Part shown: piece by piece, positions 1 through 5,421 of the stretch
How positions within the stretch are numbered: the first letter of the stretch is position 1
Layout: each line of letters begins with the position of its first letter
Source of the DNA: Coriobacteriales bacterium
Lineage (GTDB): Bacteria; Actinomycetota; Coriobacteriia; Coriobacteriales; UBA8131
Reading direction: 5' to 3'
DNA: 6,104 nt
Assembly: GCA_031276475.1 (NCBI GenBank)
Contig: JAISMZ010000208.1
Coordinates: forward strand, 1 to 6,104
Position numbers and translations under genes: made by a program
The notes under the pieces: generated by a model
Database searches by the model: none
Seen by the model: only the letters and a program-made list of their open reading frames with translations
Told to the model about the DNA's origin: nothing

Positions 1-357
1 TCGGTCTCGACCGACACCCATTTTGTGCATAAGGCCTGGCACGACACCTCGGAGACGATCAAGAAGATCAAATACACCATGCTGGCCGACCCCACCGCGG
101 CGCTGGCTCGGGACTTTGAGGTCTATCTGGAGGACGAGGGCCTGGCCCTGCGCGGCAGCTTTGTGGTTAATCCCGAGGGTCAGATAGTCAGCTACGAGGT
201 GAATTCCAACAACATCGGGCGCGACGCCGGCGAGCTTTTGCGCAAGGTGCAGGCGGCTCAGTTTGTTGCCGAGCACGGCGATCAGGTCTGCCCGGCCAAG
301 TGGCACCCCGGCGCCGAGACGCTGAAACCCGGCCTGGACCTGGTAGGCAAGCTTTAG
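1..357 (+). CDS. ahpC: Alkyl hydroperoxide reductase subunit C (peroxiredoxin), 3' part
   Basis: This is the C-terminal 118 codons of a typical 2-Cys peroxiredoxin, and the reading frame is open to the left edge. AhpC reduces hydrogen peroxide and organic hydroperoxides in the cytoplasm and is recycled by an AhpF-type reductase. The frame contains family hallmarks: SVSTDTHFVHKAWH near the edge, then YTMLADPT, then RGSFVVNPEG, and the resolving-cysteine motif VCPAKWHPG with its Cys codon at 289-291. The family is about 187 residues long, so roughly the first 70 residues, including the peroxidatic Cys, lie outside the window. An internal GTG at 25 is a coding Val and not the start. The AhpF-like reductase follows on the same strand after 175 nt, the usual functional pairing. 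Confidence 0.95.
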   Translation, partial: SVSTDTHFVHKAWHDTSETIKKIKYTMLADPTAALARDFEVYLEDEGLALRGSFVVNPEGQIVSYEVNSNNIGRDAGELLRKVQAAQFVAEHGDQVCPAKWHPGAETLKPGLDLVGKL

Positions 358-370
358 AGTTTGTTCGTTT

Positions 371-403
371 GCAGAGCTGCCGATTGCTGATTGGCAGCTC
401 TGC
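371..403 (+). terminator. Hairpin downstream of ahpC (possible terminator or processing site)
   Basis: There is a perfect 11-bp inverted repeat, GCAGAGCTGCC at 371-381 and GGCAGCTCTGC at 393-403, with an 11-nt loop. It begins 13 nt after the ahpC stop. No T-run follows it on either strand, so it is not a classical intrinsic terminator. It could be a U-less terminator, an attenuator, or an mRNA-stabilising or processing hairpin that sets the ratio of AhpC to reductase. A second possible GC stem lies just downstream (GCGGGGC at 407-413 with GCCCCGC at 431-437). I see no convincing promoter in the rest of the 358-532 spacer. Confidence 0.45.
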
Positions 404-532
404 GGTGCGGGGCTCGGCGTGGGAGCGCGGGCCCCGCGTCTGGTTTAGAACGGGCGCAACGCTGGGGGCTGCGACGGATACGACGCAGAAGCGCACCGGA
501 AACTACTCTTGAATGTGGAGAAAGAAGCAACA

Positions 533-2578
533 ATGCATGATTTAATCATCATCGGCGCGGGAAGCGCAGGCCTGAGCGCCGCGATTTACGCCGGCCGGGC
601 CAAGCTGGACACTCTGGTTATTGAGCGCGACCGCGCGGGCGGCCAGATAAGGATAACCGACAGCATCAACAACTATCCGGGCGTCCCCAACATCTCTGGC
701 GAGAAGCTCGGCCAGACGATGCGCGAGCAGGCGGAGGCCTTTGGTGCCCGCTTCCTCAGCGCCGCTGTAGAAAGCGTGGACTTCTCGGGCGCTATAAAAC
801 GTGTGGAGACGACCGCCGGCAGCTTTGAGGCGCTCGCGGTCATCGTGGCCACCGGCGCCACGCCGCGAAGCGTAGGCTTTAAGGGCGAGGCGGAATACCG
901 TGGGCGCGGCGTGGCGGTCTGTGCGACCTGCGACGGCGAGCTTTTTAGCGGCATGGATCTGTTTGTCATCGGCGGCGGGCTGGCAGCGGCCGAAGAGGCG
1001 CTCTTCCTCACCCGTTACGCCCGCAAAGTGACGATGATAGTGCGTAAGAGCAAGCTCTCGGTGCCCCGCCGCGTTGCCGAGAGCGTGCTGGCACATCCCC
1101 GCATCGAGCTGCGTTTTAACACCGAGATTGTGGAGGCGGGCGGCGATGGGCTGCTGCGCTACGCGGTGTTTCGCAGTGGCGGGGGTGCTGGCGCGGGCGA
1201 CGCCGGCGATGTGGGTGCGCGTACCAGCGACGGCGCGGGGGCGGATGCGAGCGCGGGCGGCAGTGGCGCTGGCGCGGAGGCGAGCACGACGGGCGCAGCC
1301 GACGGCGGGGGCGCTGGCGCGGGCGACGCCGGCGATGAAATCTGGCGCTACGAGGTGCCCGACGACGATCAGAGCTTCGGAATATTTGTCTTTGCTGGAT
1401 ATATTCCACAAAGCGCACAGTTCGCCGAGGCCCTGCAACTGGACGACAACGGCTACATCCCCACTGATGAATCGATGCGCACCAACGTTGACGGCGTCTA
1501 TGCCGCCGGCGACATCCGACCCAAGGAGCTGCGCCAACTGGTGACCGCCGTAGCCGACGGAGCGATAGCGGCAACCAACGCCGAACATTACATCGAGGAG
1601 GCGCGCACCCGCCTAGGTCTGCCGTCCCCTGACGACAGATCAGCTGTGGAGACTGACGGGGCGTCCGCCGCTGTAACCGGCGCGAATGCAGCGGCTACGA
1701 AGGCTGACGGCGTGTTTGCCGCCGGAGCCGGTGTGGCCGGTGCGCCAGCGGCCAACGAAGTCGCGGCGACGGCGGGCTGCCCGGCGGAGGCGGCGGCCGA
1801 AGCAGAGGGCTGCCCGGCGGAGGCGACCGCGCCCGAAGCGGCGGGCTGCCCGGCAGAAGCGACGACGGCTGCGGCAGAGCAAAACGGGGCGTCCTCCTCC
1901 ACAACTGAAAGCGCGGCAAATGGGGCGGCCACATTCTTTGACGCGGCCTTGAGCGCCGAACTCGCCCCGATTGTGCAGCGCTTTGAGAGGCCGGTTGGGA
2001 TCTGCGCCGTTTTGGACGAATCGCAGCCGTTGGACGCGGAGATCGGCGTCTTCGTGCGCGAGTTTGCCGCTCTTGCCCCGAAGGTCGCGGTGACGTTTTT
2101 GCAAAGCGGCGCCGAGCCGGCGCGCGAGCAGGAGCTGGGCGTTACGCTGTTGCCCGCCCTGGTGCTGACCGACGGCGACGGGCAGTCGCTCGGTGTGCAG
2201 TTTCATGGGGTGCCGTCCGGGCACGAGATTAACTCCTTCGTGCTGGCGCTTTATAACGCCGCCGGGCCCGGGCAGCCTCTGGACGAGGCACTCGTCCGCC
2301 GGGCGCGGGCACTGGAGCAGCCGCTGAACATCAAGATCGGGGTGACGCTAGCCTGCTCGCTCTGCCCGGATGTCGTTGCCGGCGCTCAGCAGCTTGCGCT
2401 CGTAAATCCCCAGGTCAGCGCCGAGATGATCGACGTGACGCGCTTTGGCGGGTTCAAGGCCCGTTGGGGCGTTATGAGCGTGCCTGCGGTGGTGATCAAC
2501 GACGAGCGCATCGTCTTTGGCAAGAGGGATCTGAACGAGTTGCTGGGGTTGCTGGAGGACGCTCAGACTGCCGCTTGA
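533..2578 (+). CDS. AhpF-like flavoprotein disulfide reductase with C-terminal thioredoxin-fold module
   Basis: This cytoplasmic FAD/NAD(P)H disulfide reductase is probably the electron donor for AhpC. The start is ATG 533, with GGAG at 517-520 and the FAD-binding strand beginning at once (MHDLIIIGAGSAG). An in-frame TTG at 509 would add eight unlikely residues. Domains in the 681 aa are: an FAD GxGxxG at residues 8-13; the redox CATC at 130-133 followed by Asp134; a nucleotide site GGGLAAAEEA from 147; and a second FAD motif AAGDIR with Gly326-Asp327. A Gly/Ala/Asp-rich insertion spans about 215-268. A low-complexity linker at about 358-464 carries three GCPAEA repeats. A tandem thioredoxin-fold module from about 465 has the dithiol CSLCPD at 608-613 and the cis-Pro-type VPAVVIN segment. 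The module matches the AhpF N-terminal domain but sits at the C terminus. The usual NADPH-contacting HRR of thioredoxin reductases is not obvious (IVRKSK instead), so cofactor preference is open. An alternative name is thioredoxin-disulfide reductase. Confidence 0.88.
   Translation: MHDLIIIGAGSAGLSAAIYAGRAKLDTLVIERDRAGGQIRITDSINNYPGVPNISGEKLGQTMREQAEAFGARFLSAAVESVDFSGAIKRVETTAGSFEALAVIVATGATPRSVGFKGEAEYRGRGVAVCATCDGELFSGMDLFVIGGGLAAAEEALFLTRYARKVTMIVRKSKLSVPRRVAESVLAHPRIELRFNTEIVEAGGDGLLRYAVFRSGGGAGAGDAGDVGARTSDGAGADASAGGSGAGAEASTTGAADGGGAGAGDAGDEIWRYEVPDDDQSFGIFVFAGYIPQSAQFAEALQLDDNGYIPTDESMRTNVDGVYAAGDIRPKELRQLVTAVADGAIAATNAEHYIEEARTRLGLPSPDDRSAVETDGASAAVTGANAAATKADGVFAAGAGVAGAPAANEVAATAGCPAEAAAEAEGCPAEATAPEAAGCPAEATTAAAEQNGASSSTTESAANGAATFFDAALSAELAPIVQRFERPVGICAVLDESQPLDAEIGVFVREFAALAPKVAVTFLQSGAEPAREQELGVTLLPALVLTDGDGQSLGVQFHGVPSGHEINSFVLALYNAAGPGQPLDEALVRRARALEQPLNIKIGVTLACSLCPDVVAGAQQLALVNPQVSAEMIDVTRFGGFKARWGVMSVPAVVINDERIVFGKRDLNELLGLLEDAQTAA
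1178..1337 (+). repeat. Low-complexity insertion bounded by 34-bp direct repeats
   Basis: The segments 1178-1211 and 1304-1337 are identical at 33 of 34 positions by hand comparison (only T1186 versus C1312 differs). They lie 126 bp apart, exactly 42 codons, so the frame is kept. Each encodes GGGAGAGDAGD. They border a Gly/Ala/Ser/Asp-rich stretch inserted in the nucleotide-binding domain of the reductase, between the RYAVF strand and the EIWRYEV strand. The pattern suggests in-frame duplication within a surface loop. Confidence 0.75.
1775..1864 (+). repeat. Three GCPAEA repeats in the interdomain linker
   Basis: The linker between the reductase core and the thioredoxin-fold module contains GCPAEA three times, with cysteines at residues 416, 427 and 439 (spacing 11 and 12). 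The DNA repeats are near-identical (GGCTGCCCGGCGGAGGCG for the first two units, slightly diverged in the third). The rest of the linker is Ala/Gly/Thr/Glu-rich and has no other Cys. It is unclear whether these thiols have a role or are only a repeat-expansion by-product. Confidence 0.7.
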
Positions 2579-2603
2579 CAGCGAACACCTGTTCGGGTAT
2601 CCT
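2575..2603 (+). promoter_or_regulatory. Sigma70-type promoter of the rSAM-DUF4130 operon
   Basis: A consensus -35 hexamer TTGACA (2575-2580) is followed after exactly 17 nt by TATCCT (2598-2603), a 4/6 match to TATAAT. The -35 overlaps the TGA stop of the upstream reductase gene. Transcription should begin near 2609-2612, about 110 nt before the ATG at 2720. LexA-type boxes lie in the spacer and at the predicted start site, so this looks like an SOS-repressed promoter. Confidence 0.8.
2582..2595 (+). promoter_or_regulatory. LexA/SOS operator box 1
   Basis: CGAACACCTGTTCG matches the Gram-positive/actinobacterial LexA consensus CGAACRNRYGTTYG in full when read on the minus strand (CGAACAGGTGTTCG). 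It lies inside the 17-nt spacer between -35 and -10, where bound LexA would block RNA polymerase. The box is itself palindromic except for its two central bases. Confidence 0.85.
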
Positions 2604-2607
2604 GATA

Positions 2608-2621
2608 CGAACAGGTGTTCG
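2608..2621 (+). promoter_or_regulatory. LexA/SOS operator box 2
   Basis: CGAACAGGTGTTCG fits the LexA consensus CGAACRNRYGTTYG at every position. It begins 26 bp downstream of box 1 (start to start) and covers the predicted transcription start. The two boxes are exact reverse complements of each other separated by 12 bp, so together they form a larger inverted repeat. That larger repeat could be mistaken for a terminator of the upstream gene, but no T-run follows it. Confidence 0.82.
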
Positions 2622-2719
2622 TAGATCTGCCGTGGCGCTTCGCCCGGTGGGTCACTGCCACCTGGTACACCGCCACGGCAGCCCGCCGGGCGGATCGCCG
2701 CGGGCAGGCAGGACGAGAG
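2622..2719 (+). promoter_or_regulatory. Structured 5' leader of the rSAM mRNA
   Basis: The roughly 110-nt leader contains a perfect 11-bp inverted repeat, CTGCCGTGGCG at 2627-2637 and CGCCACGGCAG at 2671-2681. Nested inside it is a second stem, GGTGG at 2646-2650 with CCACC at 2658-2662. A short GC-rich stretch follows, then AGGA at 2710-2713 six nt before the ATG. The frame is open through the leader from a GTG at 2615, but that GTG lies inside LexA box 2, so coding is unlikely. No known riboswitch class is recognised. Confidence 0.5.
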
Positions 2720-4225
2720 ATGGAGCTTCAGGACAAACTCAGCATACTGGCCGACGCCGCCAAGTACGACGTTGCCTGCACCTCCTGCGGGGTCAGCCGC
2801 GGCGCTCAGAAGGGCAAGCTCGGCTCCACAATGTCTGCCGGCATCTGCCACAGCTTCTCGGCCGACGGGCGCTGCATCACGCTGCTTAAGGTGCTGCTTA
2901 CCAACGCCTGCTCCTACGACTGCGCCTATTGTGCGAACCGCGTGAGCAACGACGTTCCCCGGGCGACTTTCAGCGCGCGCGAGCTGGCCGAGCTGACGAT
3001 TGGTTTCTACCGGCGCAACTATATTGAGGGGCTGTTCTTGTCCTCCGGCGTTTTGGGCACGCCCGACTACACCACCGAGCGGATCTGCGAGGCCGTCCAG
3101 CTGCTGCGCGAGGATTACGGCTTTAACGGCTATATTCACGCCAAGGCCATTCCCGGCACCTCCGAGGAGCTGCTGGTGCGGCTCGGCGTTTTGGTCGATC
3201 GCGTCAGTTTGAACATCGAGTTTCCCTCCGAGGCCAGCCTTAAGGCCCTCGCGCCCGAGAAGGGCGGGCGGGCGATACTCAAGCCAATGGGCTTCGTGCG
3301 TGACGGCATTCACGCCAACTACCAGGACAAACGCCTGTCCACCGTGCGCCGCACGCGCTTTGTGCCCGCCGGCCAGAGCACGCAGATGATCATCGGCGCC
3401 TCGCCCGAAAGCGACTATCAGATCCTCAAACTCTCGGCCAGCCTCTATCGCACGCTGGAGCTGCGCCGGGTGTTCTTCTCGGCCTACATCCCAATAAACG
3501 CAAGCCCGCTGCTGCCGTCGGTGCGCGAGGTGCCGCTGCTGCGCGAACACCGTCTCTACCAGGCCGATTGGCTGATGCGCTTTTATGGCTTTAACGTCGA
3601 CGAGATCATCAGCGCCGAGCAGCCCTTCCTCGACCCCCTGTTGGACCCAAAATGCTTCTGGGCGCTGAACCATATGGACTTGTTCCCGATGGAGATTAAT
3701 CGCGTGCCCTACGAATCGCTGCTGCGCATCCCCGGCGTTGGCGTGCGCGGAGCCAAGCGGATCATCGCCGCCCGCCGCGAGCGACGCCTGGGCTTTGACG
3801 ACCTGAAGCGCCTGAACATCCAGATGCGTCGCGCCCGCCATTTCATCACCTGCAACGGCACCTACACCAAAGACCTGCTGTTTGACCCGCTGGCCATCTA
3901 TGAGCAACTGACCGGAGCCGCCCGAGCCCGGCGCAATAAAGGCAACCTGCAAGGGCAGCTGTCGCTTTTTGCTCTGGAGGAGGACGCGGCGGCTGGGGCT
4001 GGGGCTCTCCCGGCCCTGGGCGGCGGGGCTGGGGCGGGGGGCGCGGGCACTGTAGGGGCGGGCGCGGCCTTGACTGTGGGCGCGAGCGCGGCGGGCGCGG
4101 CGGGGGCGGGCGGGGCGCCGCTGGGGTTCGGGGTGCCTGGCGCGGGGGGCGCGGCGGCGGCCTTGGCTGTGGACGCAGGGGCGAGCGCGGGCGCCCCTAC
4201 AACGGCTTTGCTGCTGCCCGGATGA
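2720..4225 (+). CDS. Putative DNA modification/repair radical SAM protein (TIGR03916-like)
   Basis: This radical SAM enzyme belongs to a family known to be paired with DUF4130-type proteins and, in some genomes, linked to uracil-DNA-glycosylase-like domains. Its reaction is not known. The start is ATG 2720, with AGGA 6 nt upstream and the family-typical N terminus MELQDKLSILADAAKYD. In the 501 aa, the [4Fe-4S]-SAM motif CSYDCAYC has Cys at 64, 68 and 71. Extra cysteines at 20, 23, 43 and 52 precede it. Family blocks include FYRRNYIEGLFLSSGV (from 96), IHAKAIPG, NIEFPSEASLKALAPEKGG, FVPAGQSTQMI (from 214) and REHRLYQADWLMRFYGF. A helix-hairpin-helix DNA-binding motif LLRIPGVGVRGAKRI starts at 334. 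QLSLF at 413-417 matches the DnaN clamp-binding consensus. Residues from about 420 to 501 are a Gly/Ala-rich tail beyond the usual length of about 400-420. The stop overlaps the next start as ATGA, implying translational coupling. Confidence 0.9.
   Translation: MELQDKLSILADAAKYDVACTSCGVSRGAQKGKLGSTMSAGICHSFSADGRCITLLKVLLTNACSYDCAYCANRVSNDVPRATFSARELAELTIGFYRRNYIEGLFLSSGVLGTPDYTTERICEAVQLLREDYGFNGYIHAKAIPGTSEELLVRLGVLVDRVSLNIEFPSEASLKALAPEKGGRAILKPMGFVRDGIHANYQDKRLSTVRRTRFVPAGQSTQMIIGASPESDYQILKLSASLYRTLELRRVFFSAYIPINASPLLPSVREVPLLREHRLYQADWLMRFYGFNVDEIISAEQPFLDPLLDPKCFWALNHMDLFPMEINRVPYESLLRIPGVGVRGAKRIIAARRERRLGFDDLKRLNIQMRRARHFITCNGTYTKDLLFDPLAIYEQLTGAARARRNKGNLQGQLSLFALEEDAAAGAGALPALGGGAGAGGAGTVGAGAALTVGASAAGAAGAGGAPLGFGVPGAGGAAAALAVDAGASAGAPTTALLLPG
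3985..4205 (+). repeat. GC-rich simple-sequence tail of the rSAM gene
   Basis: After the QLSLF segment the frame runs through degenerate GGGGCGGGCGCGG-type sequence encoding Gly, Ala and occasional Val, Leu, Thr and Pro. It contains no predicted domain, membrane segment or Cys. It is an extension rather than a frameshift, because the frame ends in a clean ATGA overlap with the downstream gene. It is probably disordered. Confidence 0.6.
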
Positions 4226-5256
4226 CCGCCCTGCTCGACGACGCCCGGCTCGTCTACCTCTACGACGGCACGCTGGAGGGGTTGCTCTCGGCGGTCTTCG
4301 TCGCGTTTGAGCGCCACAAGGATCCCGTGAACATCACCGTGGAGACCCAGCTCCAGGAGAGCCTGCTGCTCTCCCCCATCCCCCAGCTAACCTCGCTCGC
4401 CCAAGCCGAGCGGGTGCGCACCGGCATCATCGAGAAGCTCGGCGAGCGCAGCTACGAGGACATCAAACTGGCCTTTCTCTCCGATTATCCGGAGAAGGGC
4501 GGCGTGATATTGCGCTATTTGCAATATGGGTTTCGCAAGTGGAACCAGCGACGCGGCGGGCGCGGGCGCGATGCCGCCGGCGGCAGGGGCGGCGGCGGCG
4601 CGGGCGGCGGCGGCGCGGGCGGCGGCGGTGCGGGCGGCGGCGGCTCGGGCGGCGGCTCCGATGACAGCAGGCACCCCGAGCAAGACAAAAGCCGTCCCAA
4701 GCCCGTCCCACCGGGCTTTGACCTCGCCCATCCGGCGGTGGACGCCCTGCAGCGGTTGGCGCGCCAGGTGAACACCGAGGCTCACTACATGCTGCAGTTC
4801 ATCCGCTTTGCCGAGCTGAAAAGCGGCCTCTACTTTGCGCGCATCGAGCCCAAGGCCAGCGTGGTGCCGCTGATCATGGATCACTTTGCCGAACGCCTGA
4901 ACATCCAGCCCTTCATGATCCTTGATGCTCGCCACGGCCTGGCCGGCGTCTTTAACCGCGAGCGCTGGTGGCTGGTAGAGGCAGACGCAACACTCGTAGA
5001 CCTCGCAACAAGCGCCGCCCAGGACGACTACCAGGCACTTTGGCAGAGCTTTTATGACACCATCGCCATCGAGGAACGCCGCAACCCCCGCTGCCAGCGC
5101 AACTTCATGCCCAAACGCTTCTGGGGCATGATGTGTGAGCATATCCCGCCGTCGCTGCGCTCATCCAAACCAGCAACGCCCACACCCAGTGCGGCAGCCA
5201 AGGCGCTGGCCGCAGGCAAAGCCGCAACTCACAGCTCGCTGCCGGCGCTTCCCTAG
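4222..5256 (+). CDS. DUF4130 / TIGR03915-like DNA metabolism protein, partner of the rSAM
   Basis: This protein of unknown mechanism belongs to a family found next to the TIGR03916 radical SAM gene, and the 4-nt overlap fixes the start at ATG 4222. Visible family features in the 344 aa are: LVYLYDGTLEGLLSAVFVAFER at about 10-31; AERVRTGIIEKL; AFLSDYPEKGGVILRYLQYG; HPAVDALQRLARQVNTEAHYMLQFIRF from about 170; the HF segment VPLIMDHFAERL; and the C-terminal RNPRCQRNFMPKRFW at 287-301. A Gly-rich insertion (residues about 110-165), including GGGGA repeats, separates the two halves of the domain. There is no uracil-DNA-glycosylase-like domain after residue 301. The Ala/Ser/Pro-rich last 40 residues end at a TAG that lies in the CTAG flanking the downstream MITE-like element, so the present C terminus may have been set by that insertion or rearrangement. 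Confidence 0.85.
   Translation: MTALLDDARLVYLYDGTLEGLLSAVFVAFERHKDPVNITVETQLQESLLLSPIPQLTSLAQAERVRTGIIEKLGERSYEDIKLAFLSDYPEKGGVILRYLQYGFRKWNQRRGGRGRDAAGGRGGGGAGGGGAGGGGAGGGGSGGGSDDSRHPEQDKSRPKPVPPGFDLAHPAVDALQRLARQVNTEAHYMLQFIRFAELKSGLYFARIEPKASVVPLIMDHFAERLNIQPFMILDARHGLAGVFNRERWWLVEADATLVDLATSAAQDDYQALWQSFYDTIAIEERRNPRCQRNFMPKRFWGMMCEHIPPSLRSSKPATPTPSAAAKALAAGKAATHSSLPALP
4588..4659 (+). repeat. 15-bp tandem repeat encoding a Gly-rich linker
   Basis: Four 15-bp units of GGC GGC GGC GGC GCG type, the last ending in TCG, are followed by a shortened GGC GGC GGC TCC unit. They encode three GGGGA units, one GGGGS and one GGGS at residues 123-146. Units are almost identical at the DNA level (one GGT for GGC), so the array is recent and prone to slippage. 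Unit changes of 15 bp keep the frame. It lies between the two conserved halves of the DUF4130 protein. Confidence 0.85.
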
Positions 5257-5266
5257 GGAAGCGCCG
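5243..5266. repeat. 24-bp perfect palindrome at the DUF4130 stop codon
   Basis: CGGCGCTTCC, CTAG and GGAAGCGCCG form a perfect palindrome over the TAG stop at 5254-5256. The right half is the left terminal repeat of the MITE-like element. The left half (5243-5252) has the sequence of that element's right end, but the match stops after 10 bp. It may be the remnant of a second copy. It could also fold as a transcription-terminating hairpin, although no T-run follows. Confidence 0.6.
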
Positions 5267-5421
5267 ATTAATGCTTGTGCGTCAGATTCCGAGTCAATTT
5301 GCCCCGGATCCGTTTGGGGAAGCGACGCCACTACTTGCGGTAATGGCGTCGTTTGCCCGGACGGAGCTGGGGCAAATTGGCCGGAAGATGGCGTGCAATG
5401 ATTTGATCGGCGCTTCCCTAG
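5253..5421. mobile_element. 161-bp palindromic MITE-like element with CTAG target duplication
   Basis: The element occupies 5257-5417 and is flanked by CTAG at 5253-5256 and 5418-5421. Its ends are perfect inverted repeats (GGAAGCGCCGAT and its complement; 17 bp if the flanking CCTAG is counted). The whole element folds into one long hairpin centred on 5337 with a TTGCG loop. By hand count about 53 of 78 ungapped arm positions are complementary, including AATTTGCCCC (5296-5305) with GGGGCAAATT (5369-5378) and CGACGCCA (5323-5330) with TGGCGTCG (5344-5351). It encodes no transposase. The GGAAG ends and 4-bp CTAG duplication resemble IS5-type elements, so a non-autonomous derivative moved in trans is a reasonable guess. 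Confidence 0.75.

Noticed and set aside
542..1588. Long minus-strand open frame (348 codons) opposite the reductase gene
   Set aside because: Shadow frame caused by GC-rich codon use; its product has no recognisable motif while the + strand encodes clear FAD, CATC and CSLC motifs.
2582..2621. 14-bp inverted repeat read as an intrinsic terminator of the reductase gene
   Set aside because: No T-run follows it, each arm independently matches a LexA box, and it sits precisely on a -35/-10 promoter.
2615..2719. Upstream GTG start giving a 536-aa rSAM protein
   Set aside because: The GTG lies inside LexA box 2 near the transcription start with no room for a ribosome-binding site; the family N terminus begins at ATG 2720 with AGGA upstream.
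2348..3952. 534-codon minus-strand open frame across the LexA promoter and rSAM gene
   Set aside because: It is antisense to two well-supported proteins and crosses the promoter/operator; no family resemblance was seen.
4588..4659. CRISPR-like repeat array
   Set aside because: Units are contiguous 15-bp coding repeats with no spacers, encoding Gly-rich linker in frame.
4222..5256. Fused uracil-DNA-glycosylase domain, as found in some relatives of the DUF4130 partner
   Set aside because: After the RNPRCQRNFMPKRFW block only about 40 Ala/Ser/Pro-rich residues remain, far too short for a glycosylase domain.
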